This document shows positions 34,533 to 43,028 of a stretch of DNA of 64,000 nt, one piece after another. The stretch lies in NCBI GenBank assembly GCA_903822975.1, contig CAIJRD010000013.1:142090-206089 (forward strand), read 5' to 3'. The notes below the pieces were generated by a model. The model was not told the DNA's origin. It worked only from the letters and a program-made list of their open reading frames with translations, and made no database searches. The translations under genes were made by a program, and so were the position numbers. Numbering within the stretch: the stretch's first letter is position 1; every line of letters starts with the position of its first letter. Source of the DNA: an uncultured Sinobacteraceae bacterium (lineage in GTDB: Bacteria > Pseudomonadota > Gammaproteobacteria > Nevskiales > Nevskiaceae).

Positions 34533-37262
34533 CTAGATGATACCCATCTGCCGCGCGGCATTGATCGCCTGCACGCGGCTGGAAACCGCGAGCTTCGAGT
34601 AAATGTTCTTCAAGTGGAACTTGATGGTGTTCTCGGAAAGGAAGATCTGCCGCGCCATCGCCTTGTTCGAAACACCGTTGCTGAGGTAGGCGAGGATCTT
34701 CTTTTCCTTCTCGGTCAACGGCTCCAGCGGCTGCATGTCGCTCTGCGCGGGCGTGCGGCCGTTATCCAGACCGGCGGCGGCGATCAGGCTTTCGACAAAG
34801 CGCAACATCGTCGAAGGTTCTTCGCCGTCATCGAGGTGTGCGCGGCTGGTATTCAGTTCCTCCCGCAGCAGCTCGACGATCGCTTCGCCCTCTTCGACGA
34901 TCGCGCGCACGTAATGGCCCGGCTCGGCCAGTTCGAGTGCCGCGCGCAGGCTGCGCCGGGCGGTGCTGGGCGCGCCGTTGCGCTGGTGGGCGAGGGCGGT
35001 GAGCACCAGCAGTTTGATGCGGCGATGCACGCGCCGCTGGCTCTGCGGAGCGGCCAGCGATTCGTCGAGCAACTTCAATGCGGCTTCAGTGTCGCCCTGA
35101 TGAATGCGCAGACGAATCTCGCCGATGACATCGCCTTCGGCATCTTCGGAGAACAGTATCCACTCGGTGTCCGGTCCGCCGCTGCGATCCTCGCGCAGGC
35201 GCACCGCGATCGATTGCGCCCGATCGATCTCGCTGCGCAGCAGCGCGCGGCGCACGCGTTCCCAATTGACGATACGGATCAGGCGCGGCCACTTGTTGGT
35301 GTAGCCGATGTTTTCGGCTTCGTCGAGCAGCTCGAGCGTTTTCTCCGGACGGTTGCGCGCGTCGTGGATGCGCGCCATCGACAAGTAGGCGACCGCCAGG
35401 AAGTCCAGCAGCACCGAGTCAGAAATCATGTCGTGGTACTGCGCGAACAGCGACTCGGCCTCATCGAAATCATTGGCCTGGTACAGCGCCCAGATATAGC
35501 AGGCGACCATCGAGGCGGATGCGAACGACTTGTCGAACTGCGCTTTCTGTTCCGCCATGTTGGCGCGGAAGCGATCGAGCGCCTCACGCAGCGAACCCTG
35601 AATCAACAGGTTCGCACCCAATACGCCGATCGAATAGCCGCCACTGAAACTCGCACCGATACGTCCGCTGTACGCGCGCCCCAGCGCCAGACACTCGCGC
35701 GCGTCGTCGAAACTTCCGAGCGCCATTTCCATGTAACCGCTGAGATTGGCGGCTGCCCCCAGCTCGAACGCATCGAAGCCCTGCGGGTCCTGCTTGCGCA
35801 CCTGCACATTGGCAATGATGCGGAATGCGAGCGGAATGTTATCGACCATCATCGCCGCCATCGCCCGAACCACGTCGGGATTGGCAACGCGATCGGCGCC
35901 GACGAAAGGTTTGCGCTCCAGCAGATCGAGCACCGGCTTGAGCTTCTGATGGCGTCGGAGGAACACCAAGGCGTAAGCCGTCTTCACCAGGAGTTGCGGG
36001 TGGTTATACAGCGCGTCGAGTGGCAGATGATCGAACCAGCGCTCGACCGTCATCAGGTAGCCGTCGGCAATCAGCCGGGTCGACCAGTCATCGAGCGCTT
36101 CGGCGGCGAAGTCGTAGTCGTGCACTTCGATCGCGTGGTAGATCGCCTCTTCGGAATAGCCGTTGCGGCGATGCCATTCGGCCGCAGTGCGATGCACCGC
36201 CTCGGTCGAAGATTCCGACAGTTCGCGGAATTGTTCGGACAAGAACGACGAGAACAGGTTGTGGTACTTGAACCACTGCCGGCCCGAATCGAGACTGCGC
36301 AGAAACAGCCCTGATCGCTCCAGAAAAAGTAGCATGTCCTGCGAGTTGTGCCAGCCGGTGACGGCATCGCACAACGGCGCGCACAGGCGCGTCAGCAGCG
36401 AGGTCTTCAGCAGGAAGTCCTGGATTCGCGGCGGCTGCAAGGTCAACACGTTGTCGGCCAGATACTCGGCCAGTTCCCGCGGCCGATAGCTGCCGAGATC
36501 GCCGAGCGACTTGCGGACCGCCGGACTGATCAGCGACAGACGGAACAGCTGCAGCGCTGCCGGCCAGCCCTCGGTCTGCTTGTAGATGGCGTCGAGCTCT
36601 TCGCTGCTCATCCACAACTCGCTGGCGCCGGAGAAGAACTGTGTGACCTCATCGGGCGAGAAGCGCAGATCGTCCGCGGTCAGCACGCTGGCCTGCCGGT
36701 TCACGATCATCCGGGCCAGGCCGACTTCCGGCGTTGAGCGCGAGCCGATGAAGATCATCGCGCGCTCGGGCAGTCGGTCGAGCATTTCTTTGAAGAACGA
36801 CAGAATCGTCTTGTTCTTCAGCGTCTGGAATTCATCGAGGAACAGCGCGAGCGGGCCGTCAAACTGTTGCAGTCGGTTAATGAACCAGTCGGAGCGGCGT
36901 CGACGCGTATCGGTGTAGGACTCTTCGCTTGCGAGAGCGTCGCTGCCACTGTCCTCAAAGCTGCCGAGCAAGGCCTGCATGTGCGTGGAAAAGCGCCGCA
37001 GATCGTTATCGGCTTCGTCGAAGGTCAGCCAACCGGTGACCGCGCCGCGCAACTCGCAGGCCGATTTCGCCTGCTGCAGCAGCGTGGATTTGCCATGGCC
37101 GGCCGGCGCTTGCAAAACCACGATGCGCGGCGCACTGTCGGCAAAGATACGGTTCAATACGGATTGCCGCAGGATCGCGCCGAAATATTCCGGCGGCGCA
37201 AACAGCTTGTGCGTACCGAGTTCGCTTGTCGGCACCGTCCGATATGTTCTTGCGCCTGTCAT
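34533..37262 (-). CDS. MalT-like LuxR-family ATP-binding regulator
   Basis: A large STAND-ATPase activator (909 residues from ATG 37262; a start at 37283 adds seven). N-terminal NTPase: Walker A LQAPAGHGKSTLLQQA, Walker-B-like GPLALFLDEFQTL, sensor-type FIGSRSTPEVGLARM. The middle is a TPR-like helical region (about 400-830). The C-terminal GerE helix-turn-helix reads PLTEKEKKILAYLSNGVSNKAMARQIFLSENTIKFHLKNIYSKL (shown here as the LuxR block at about 845-905). Such proteins sense a small inducer directly. It is divergent from the MMPL operon and is the natural regulator of the ketone island. Confidence 0.9.
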   Translation of the reverse strand: MTGARTYRTVPTSELGTHKLFAPPEYFGAILRQSVLNRIFADSAPRIVVLQAPAGHGKSTLLQQAKSACELRGAVTGWLTFDEADNDLRRFSTHMQALLGSFEDSGSDALASEESYTDTRRRRSDWFINRLQQFDGPLALFLDEFQTLKNKTILSFFKEMLDRLPERAMIFIGSRSTPEVGLARMIVNRQASVLTADDLRFSPDEVTQFFSGASELWMSSEELDAIYKQTEGWPAALQLFRLSLISPAVRKSLGDLGSYRPRELAEYLADNVLTLQPPRIQDFLLKTSLLTRLCAPLCDAVTGWHNSQDMLLFLERSGLFLRSLDSGRQWFKYHNLFSSFLSEQFRELSESSTEAVHRTAAEWHRRNGYSEEAIYHAIEVHDYDFAAEALDDWSTRLIADGYLMTVERWFDHLPLDALYNHPQLLVKTAYALVFLRRHQKLKPVLDLLERKPFVGADRVANPDVVRAMAAMMVDNIPLAFRIIANVQVRKQDPQGFDAFELGAAANLSGYMEMALGSFDDARECLALGRAYSGRIGASFSGGYSIGVLGANLLIQGSLREALDRFRANMAEQKAQFDKSFASASMVACYIWALYQANDFDEAESLFAQYHDMISDSVLLDFLAVAYLSMARIHDARNRPEKTLELLDEAENIGYTNKWPRLIRIVNWERVRRALLRSEIDRAQSIAVRLREDRSGGPDTEWILFSEDAEGDVIGEIRLRIHQGDTEAALKLLDESLAAPQSQRRVHRRIKLLVLTALAHQRNGAPSTARRSLRAALELAEPGHYVRAIVEEGEAIVELLREELNTSRAHLDDGEEPSTMLRFVESLIAAAGLDNGRTPAQSDMQPLEPLTEKEKKILAYLSNGVSNKAMARQIFLSENTIKFHLKNIYSKLAVSSRVQAINAARQMGII

Positions 37263-37410
37263 TATCAACGGCTCCTCCAGCACTGCATGCGGATTGCGCG
37301 AGCTGTGAGCGCTCGTCTTGCTTGTGGGCGGCTAGAGTAGCGCGTTGCAACTCGCGCATTGCTATGAGCCTCGTTGCTGCGGACAGCCTACCCCTCCTGC
37401 ATGAGGAAAA

Positions 37411-37426
37411 CTACCCATTCGTGTAG
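37411..37426. promoter_or_regulatory. candidate regulator site CTAC-N8-GTAG
   Basis: CTACCCATTCGTGTAG, 148 nt upstream of the MalT-like start. It resembles the palindrome at 63711-63726 in front of the minus-strand thiolase gene (10 of 16 positions, both ending GTGTAG). Half-sites of this kind suit LuxR-type dimers. Confidence 0.35.
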
Positions 37427-37692
37427 TGCGGACACTGCTGGCCAGCCGCTCTAATCGCTGCAACAGCCGGGCATGGCAACTCACTTCCAGCGAATGCGGA
37501 AATGTTGCGGTGCGACAGGCCGGTTCGAATAACGAGTACATCAAGGAGGAGTGCGAGTGCCAGCCCGCGTGGTCGTAACGGTGGCTTTCTCGATTTCAAA
37601 AAATTCCTGATGCGCATCAGCGTAGTCGAAGGTATTCGTCTGCGCGTTACACCAACACGGCATTCGCGGTCGGTCGTCTACAGCACGGGGTC

Positions 37693-37715
37693 TACCCTCG
37701 CTCCGCAAGGGTGCT
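37693..37715 (+). promoter_or_regulatory. shared inverted-repeat motif upstream of the MMPL operon
   Basis: Contains CCCTCG, 3 nt, CGCAAGGGTGC, with ACCCT/AGGGT arms, preceded by GGGT. The same arrangement (GGGT, CCCTCG, 3 nt, CGAGGGTGC) lies before the carboxylase operon. The AGGGT arm is about 105 nt from the start codon here and 103 nt there. Confidence 0.55.
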
Positions 37716-37817
37716 GCCTGATTGTTCGACGCCGGGTCGCTGCACATAGTGCGCTGTCCGCTTCAGCGACACGCGGAGTTTCGAGCGGTTCTTTATTTAG
37801 GGTGAAGGAATAATTTG

Positions 37818-40262
37818 ATGCGATACAAGATCGCCAAGTGGGTCATGCAACACCGCGGTCTGTCGACCGGCTTCTTTGTGATCGTCACCCTGTTCTTCGC
37901 CGCCGGCCTGCGCAACGTCGAACTGAAGACCATTTTCTCCGACCTGCTGCCGAAGGACGATCCCTTCGTGCAGGTGTTCAAGGATCATCCGAACTTCGGC
38001 AGTCCCTTGACCGTCACCATCATGGTCAAGCGGCGTGGCGGCGACATCTACAACACCGAGACGCTGGCCAAAGTCTGGAAGATGACGCGCGACATCGATC
38101 TCGCGCCCGGTGTCGATCACGACCAGATCCTGTCGATCGCCACCGAGAAAGCGCGCTACGCCGAAGCCACGCCGGACGGTATCGACATGCGGCCGTTGAT
38201 GGGCGATCACGTGCCATCGACGCAGGAAGAAGTCGACGCATTCAAGAGCAATGTCGAGAAGTCGCCGAACGCGCGCAACTTCCTGGTCTCGGCCGACGGT
38301 TCGTCGACGCTGATCAATGCCACCTTCATCGAGCAGCGCCTGGATTACGGCGAGGCTTTCAAGTACGTGCACGACCTGGTGATGAAGAACCAGGACGCGC
38401 ATCACCGCGTTTACCTCGCAGGCCAGCCGGCCTTGACCGGCTGGGTCTATGAGTACGAGTCGGAGATGTTCAAGATCTTCGCCGTCACGCTCGGCGCCTT
38501 GATCCTGGCGCTGGCGTTGTACATGCGCAACGTCGTCGGCGTGGTCACGCCGATCGTTACCAGCCTGACGGCGGCGATCTGGGGTTTCGGCTTTGTAGGC
38601 TGGTTGAAGTCGCCGATCGAACCGCTGCTGATGATCGTGCCGCTGCTGCTGGTCGCACGTTCGTTCTCGCACTGCGTGCAGTTCACCGAGCGCTACTACG
38701 AAATCTATTCGCACGTCGGCGATCGCGTGAAGGCCGCCGAAATCACCATGGGCGTGATGATGGCGCCGTCGGTGCTCGGTATCTTCACCGACATCGTCGG
38801 CATCTTCCTGATCGCCATCGCGCCGATCCCGGCGATGGAGCGGTTCGCGCTGTTCTGCGGTTTCTGGGCGGTTTGGCTGATCCCGACCGGCGTGCTGCTG
38901 ATCTCGCTGCTGCTGGCCGCGCTGCCCGCGCCGAAGAATGTCGACCGGCTCGTCGGCAAAGGTCCGCAGTCGCTGTTCATGCGCGCGTTCAAGGCGGTGC
39001 TGGTGTTCATCGCCAGTCTTACGTTCGGCAAGCGTGCGCGCGTGACCACGGTGCTGGTGGCCTGCCTCGCGGTGTTCTCGACCTACGAAGCGCTGCGCAT
39101 CAAGATCGGCAACCCGACCGAGGGCAGCAACCTGTTGTGGGACGATTCCGAATTCAATACGGCGGTGCGGCAGATCAACCGCAACTTCCCCGGCATCAAC
39201 ACGCTGGAAGTCGTCTTCGAGGCGAAGAACCAGCGCGACCCGAATCGCGTCGATCACCAGGCCGATACGGTGATGACGATGTTGGCCTTGCAGAACTTGA
39301 TCGAAAGCGCACCGAATCCGCCGCGCGCAACGCTGTCGCTCGGCGACTATCTGATGGAAGGCAATCGCCTGTTCGCCGGTGGCGATCCGCGCTGGATGCC
39401 GCTCGACCCGCGCAACGATGCGGTCAACGCGGCGGCGTCGGCGGTGCTGATGGGTTCAAGCCCGAAGGCATTCTCCAACATCATCGACTTCGAGCAGCAG
39501 AACGGCACGGTGACGCTCTGGTACAAGGACAACAAGCAGGACACCGTCGATGCCGCATTGGCCGAAGCGCGCAAGGCCGTGGCGGCGGTCGGTACCGATC
39601 ATCCCTCGTTCCTGATTCGTCTGGGTACCGGCACTATCGCGCTGCAGCAGGCGATGAACAACGTCGTCGAACGCTTCCACTGGGTGATCCTGCTGTGTCT
39701 GAACGTGGTGATCCTGCTCGGTTGCAGTTTCGCCTACCGCTCATTCGTCGCCGGTCTGATCCTGCTGATTCCGGTGAACTTGTCGACGTTGATTTTGGGT
39801 GCGTCGATGCACCTGATGGGCATCGGTCTCGACATCAATTCGCTGATGGTCGCCTCGATCGGTGTCGGCGTCGGTATCGACTACGGCATCTATCTGTTGA
39901 GTCGCATCTGCGAGGAGTACCACGCACACAATCATGATTGGGGTCGCACGATCACTGCCTCGCTGACCACCACCGGCAAAGCGATCATGTTCACCGCATC
40001 GATCATGTTCATCGGCATCCTGCCGTGGTATTTCTTGTCGAGCCTCAAGTTCATGGCCGACATGGGCCTGCTGCTGGTGCTGATCATGTTGATCAACATG
40101 GTGCTGGCGCTGGTGGTACTGCCACTGCTGGTCTACCTGATCAAGCCGCGCTTCGTCGCGCGAAAGGATCTTCTGGTTGGAGAAGGCGTCGATCTGTCGA
40201 TGTACGCGAGTGTCGACGACGACGTTGCAGGATCGCCGGCCGTTGCCGGTGCCTACAAATGA
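37818..40262 (+). CDS. MMPL/RND-superfamily transporter
   Basis: An 814-residue inner-membrane protein with two RND halves: a first helix (about 13-31), a periplasmic loop, a helix bundle at about 215-385, another single helix near 410-430, a second periplasmic loop and a bundle at about 615-780. Typical MMPL segments are IEPLLMIVPLLLVARSFSHC and LMVASIGVGVGIDYGIYLLS. Such proteins move lipids and hydrophobic molecules across the inner membrane or periplasm. Start ATG 37818 with AAGGA 8 nt upstream. It leads a cluster with DUF1329, YCF48-like and DUF1302 proteins, a recurrent set for hydrophobic substrates. Confidence 0.9.
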   Translation: MRYKIAKWVMQHRGLSTGFFVIVTLFFAAGLRNVELKTIFSDLLPKDDPFVQVFKDHPNFGSPLTVTIMVKRRGGDIYNTETLAKVWKMTRDIDLAPGVDHDQILSIATEKARYAEATPDGIDMRPLMGDHVPSTQEEVDAFKSNVEKSPNARNFLVSADGSSTLINATFIEQRLDYGEAFKYVHDLVMKNQDAHHRVYLAGQPALTGWVYEYESEMFKIFAVTLGALILALALYMRNVVGVVTPIVTSLTAAIWGFGFVGWLKSPIEPLLMIVPLLLVARSFSHCVQFTERYYEIYSHVGDRVKAAEITMGVMMAPSVLGIFTDIVGIFLIAIAPIPAMERFALFCGFWAVWLIPTGVLLISLLLAALPAPKNVDRLVGKGPQSLFMRAFKAVLVFIASLTFGKRARVTTVLVACLAVFSTYEALRIKIGNPTEGSNLLWDDSEFNTAVRQINRNFPGINTLEVVFEAKNQRDPNRVDHQADTVMTMLALQNLIESAPNPPRATLSLGDYLMEGNRLFAGGDPRWMPLDPRNDAVNAAASAVLMGSSPKAFSNIIDFEQQNGTVTLWYKDNKQDTVDAALAEARKAVAAVGTDHPSFLIRLGTGTIALQQAMNNVVERFHWVILLCLNVVILLGCSFAYRSFVAGLILLIPVNLSTLILGASMHLMGIGLDINSLMVASIGVGVGIDYGIYLLSRICEEYHAHNHDWGRTITASLTTTGKAIMFTASIMFIGILPWYFLSSLKFMADMGLLLVLIMLINMVLALVVLPLLVYLIKPRFVARKDLLVGEGVDLSMYASVDDDVAGSPAVAGAYK

Positions 40263-40434
40263 AATCGGTGGCGCGCGCGCGGTTGCGCTCGCTGTCGCTG
40301 GGTCTGCGCTGCAACTGCTGGGGTTTTACTAACGTAGAGATAATCGAGGTACACCGATAAGTACCGCGCGCTCGAAGGCAGGTGGCTCGATGCCCTGCCT
40401 AACAGCATTACTCGTTTGAATGAGGAGAAACACG

Positions 40435-41826
40435 ATGCATATCAAAAAGTACGACTTCAATTACGGCCGCCGCGCGCTGCTTGAGAAAACCCTGAAAGGC
40501 GTTGCAGGTGCTGGCGTTTTGGCCCCGCTGTGGCCGCTGATCGCAAACGGCGCGGACACCAGCAAGGCGTATCCCGACGAGCTGACCTCGATCGAGATGT
40601 ATACCAAGGGCAAGGTCAAGGTTGGTGATGTCATCACCGCGGCCAATGTCGACGCGGTGAAGGATCTGCTCGATCCGATCGCCTACAACCAGGTCAAGAC
40701 GATGGGTCGCAAGATCACCATCGTCAAACCCACCACCGATGCCAGCAAGCTGTTCCAGTCGGGCTATCTCGACGCCACGCTGCGCAACAAGGGCAAGGCC
40801 AAATTCGACGCCAACGGCAATATCGTCACCGCCGACACCGGCAAGCCGTGGATCGGCGGCAATCCGTTCCCGGATGCGAAGACCGGCAACGAAGCGATCG
40901 CCAACCTCACGCTGAGCTGGGGTCGCCACGATTTCTCGATCTACGCGATTCGCGACTGGGATATCGCACCGACCGGCGAAACCGCCTACCAGTACGACTT
41001 CGTTTGGGCGGAGTACAACGCCACCGGCCGCACCGGCAAAGGCGGACCGTATCTGCCCGGCAAGGAAGACATCCTGCGCTTCCAGTCGGTCTGGTTCACC
41101 TCGCCGCAGGACACCGCGGGCACCTCGTTCCTCAACACCTGGTACTACGACCAGCGCAAGTTCCCGGACCTCATCGGCTATCTGCCGGCGTTCCGTCGCG
41201 TGCGTACGTTCCCGGCCAACCAGCGCTTCGAACCGCTGGTGTCGGGTGTGACCATCTTCCTGTCCGACGCGTGGGCGGCGGGCGATCCGATGCTCACCTG
41301 GGGCAACTACAAGATCATCGAACGCAAGCCGCATCTGGGTGCGATCTCGGCGAACTGGTACGGCGGTCGCAATGCCAACTGGGAACGCCCGGTGCACGGC
41401 GGACCGAAGGGCCAGACCTTCTTCGACACCAACATGGAACTGATTCCGGAAGTCATCGTGCTCGAAGCCGAGCCGGTTGGTTATCCGCGCGCACCGGTGG
41501 GCAAGAAGCGCGTTTACATCGACGTGCGCAACCAGATGTTCGTCGCCTACATCACCTTCGATCGCCGCGGCGAAATGTGGAAATCGTTCGAGCCGGGTTT
41601 CTGTCAGTACATCGACGGCAACACCGTGCAGAAGGATTCCGCCGGCAACCCGATCTGGAGCTGGACGCACGTGATGACCCACGACATCCAGTCGAATCGC
41701 ATGAGCCGTTTCGTGCAGGCCCGCGAAGTCACCGGCGGCTACAAGAGCGCCTACGACGACGGCGGTCAGGACGTGTACAGCAAGTACCTCACCAGCCAGG
41801 CGATTCAGCGTCTCGGCGTGGGTTGA
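40435..41826 (+). CDS. DUF1329 family envelope protein with Tat-like leader
   Basis: A 463-residue DUF1329 protein. I chose ATG 40435, with GAGGAG 8 nt upstream, over ATG 40420. The leader MHIKKYDFNYGRRALLEKTL then GVAGAGVLAPLW has a twin arginine before a modest hydrophobic stretch, like a Tat signal. The body has DUF1329 blocks: GKPWIGGNPFPD, FQSVWFTSPQDTAGTSFLN, DAWAAGDPMLTWGNY and WSWTHVMTHDIQSNRM. DUF1329 proteins are predicted outer-membrane or periplasmic lipid-handling partners of DUF1302 porins. It has a close paralogue at 45401-46783. Confidence 0.9.
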   Translation: MHIKKYDFNYGRRALLEKTLKGVAGAGVLAPLWPLIANGADTSKAYPDELTSIEMYTKGKVKVGDVITAANVDAVKDLLDPIAYNQVKTMGRKITIVKPTTDASKLFQSGYLDATLRNKGKAKFDANGNIVTADTGKPWIGGNPFPDAKTGNEAIANLTLSWGRHDFSIYAIRDWDIAPTGETAYQYDFVWAEYNATGRTGKGGPYLPGKEDILRFQSVWFTSPQDTAGTSFLNTWYYDQRKFPDLIGYLPAFRRVRTFPANQRFEPLVSGVTIFLSDAWAAGDPMLTWGNYKIIERKPHLGAISANWYGGRNANWERPVHGGPKGQTFFDTNMELIPEVIVLEAEPVGYPRAPVGKKRVYIDVRNQMFVAYITFDRRGEMWKSFEPGFCQYIDGNTVQKDSAGNPIWSWTHVMTHDIQSNRMSRFVQAREVTGGYKSAYDDGGQDVYSKYLTSQAIQRLGVG

Positions 41827-41834
41827 TGCAGCGA

Positions 41835-41870
41835 ACCCGCACCGGCAGTTCGCTGCCGGTCGGGTGTTTT
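41835..41870 (+). terminator. hairpin after the first DUF1329 gene
   Basis: ACCCGCACCGGCAG, UUCG tetraloop, CTGCCGGTCGGGT (one bulge), then GTTTT. Possibly a partial terminator that lowers expression of the downstream YCF48-like and DUF1302 genes. Confidence 0.65.
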
Positions 41871-41948
41871 CAGGCAAGGGCCGCGCGCCTTGGCGCGCCG
41901 GCCATGTCCCAATGGTTCAAACGAATTCAGGCACGAGCAACACGCGCA

Positions 41949-42935
41949 ATGAAAAATCTGTCGAAGCTGGGAAGTGTGATTGCGCTCGCCGCGTTGGCGG
42001 CTGCCGCCAGTACCGCGGTGTTGGCGGCGGCGCAGGCCAATGGTGCGAATGCCGGCGGTATCGGCGTCATCACGTCCGGCACTGCGCATCAGGCACTGTT
42101 CGCGATCGCCTTCGATGGGAGTGACGGTGTTGCCGTCGGCGCTGCCGGCGAGATTCAGGAAACAGCCGATGCCGGCAAGACCTGGTCGCGTGTGTCGGCT
42201 GCGCCGACACCGCTCGCCTTGCTCGGTGTTGCCATCAGCCAGGGTCATCGCATCGCCGTTGGACAGTCCGGCACGGTGCTGGTGAAAGACAGCGGCGGCG
42301 CGTGGAGCAAGGTCGACGCCGGCACGCAAGGGCGTCTGTTCTCGGTGAGCCTGAACTCGAAAGGTCGCGCAGTCGCGGTCGGCGAGTTCGGCACGGTGAT
42401 CAAATCCGAAGACGGCGGCAAAACCTGGACGACGTTGACGCCCGATTGGAAAGGCGTTGCTGACGAGGGTGTGCAGCCGCATCTGTATGCAGTGGTCGTC
42501 GGCGAAGACGGCTCCATCACGATGACCGGTGAGTTCGGCATGATCCAGCACTCGACCGACGATGGCGCCAGCTGGAAGCTGGTGCACAAGGGAGATGCCT
42601 CGCTGCTGGCGATCGACGTACGACCCGATGGCGTCGGTTACGCGGTCGGTCAGGCCAGCACTGTGCTGCGCACCGCCGATCACGGCGCCAGCTGGACCAC
42701 CTCGAACAGCGGCGGTGGCTCGGTGCTGCTCGGTGTGCGTTCGACTGCGAACGGCAAGGTGTACGTCACCGGCATGCGCGACATGATGTTGAGCGACGAC
42801 GACGGCAAGAGTTGGCGTCACGGCCAGGGTGCCGACCTCGCGACCAGCTGGTATCAGGGCATCAGCATTCCGGCCGGTGGCGAAGCCGTGCTGGCCGTCG
42901 GCCATTCGGGTCGCATCATTCGGATCGATGGCTAG
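41949..42935 (+). CDS. secreted YCF48-like beta-propeller protein
   Basis: A 328-residue protein with a signal peptide from ATG 41949 (MKNLSKLGSVIALAALAAAA, cleavage near AQA). An ATG at 41904 is an alternative. It contains about six to seven BNR/YCF48-type blades with recurring motifs (VAVGAAGEIQETADAGKTWS, RIAVGQSGTVLVKDSGG, VAVGEFGTVIKSEDGGKTWT, MTGEFGMIQHSTDDGASWK, YAVGQASTVLRTADHGASWT, VLAVGHSGRIIRIDG). YCF48 proteins are assembly factors; in DUF1302/DUF1329/MMPL clusters they are thought to be envelope accessory proteins. No catalytic motif. Confidence 0.85.
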   Translation: MKNLSKLGSVIALAALAAAASTAVLAAAQANGANAGGIGVITSGTAHQALFAIAFDGSDGVAVGAAGEIQETADAGKTWSRVSAAPTPLALLGVAISQGHRIAVGQSGTVLVKDSGGAWSKVDAGTQGRLFSVSLNSKGRAVAVGEFGTVIKSEDGGKTWTTLTPDWKGVADEGVQPHLYAVVVGEDGSITMTGEFGMIQHSTDDGASWKLVHKGDASLLAIDVRPDGVGYAVGQASTVLRTADHGASWTTSNSGGGSVLLGVRSTANGKVYVTGMRDMMLSDDDGKSWRHGQGADLATSWYQGISIPAGGEAVLAVGHSGRIIRIDG

Positions 42936-43028
42936 TTCTAGGTAGAACAAGCGTTCGCAGCTGGGCGGCGGACGGGTGGTCGCGTTTAAAACTAAAGCAA
43001 ACGGCGGGTTCAAGGAGGGGAGATGGCA

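Larger units (their letters stand above)
37263..37817. other. regulatory spacer between the MalT-like gene and the MMPL operon
   Basis: About 550 nt without a gene. It holds the 16-bp imperfect palindrome at 37411-37426 and the inverted repeat at 37693-37712 shared with the carboxylase operon. Short frames in it are not protein-like. Confidence 0.6.

Noticed and set aside
34386..36314. Long plus-strand frame antisense to the MalT-like regulator
   Set aside because: Arg/Gln/His/Val-biased composition of a GC-rich shadow frame; the minus frame has clear Walker and LuxR HTH motifs.
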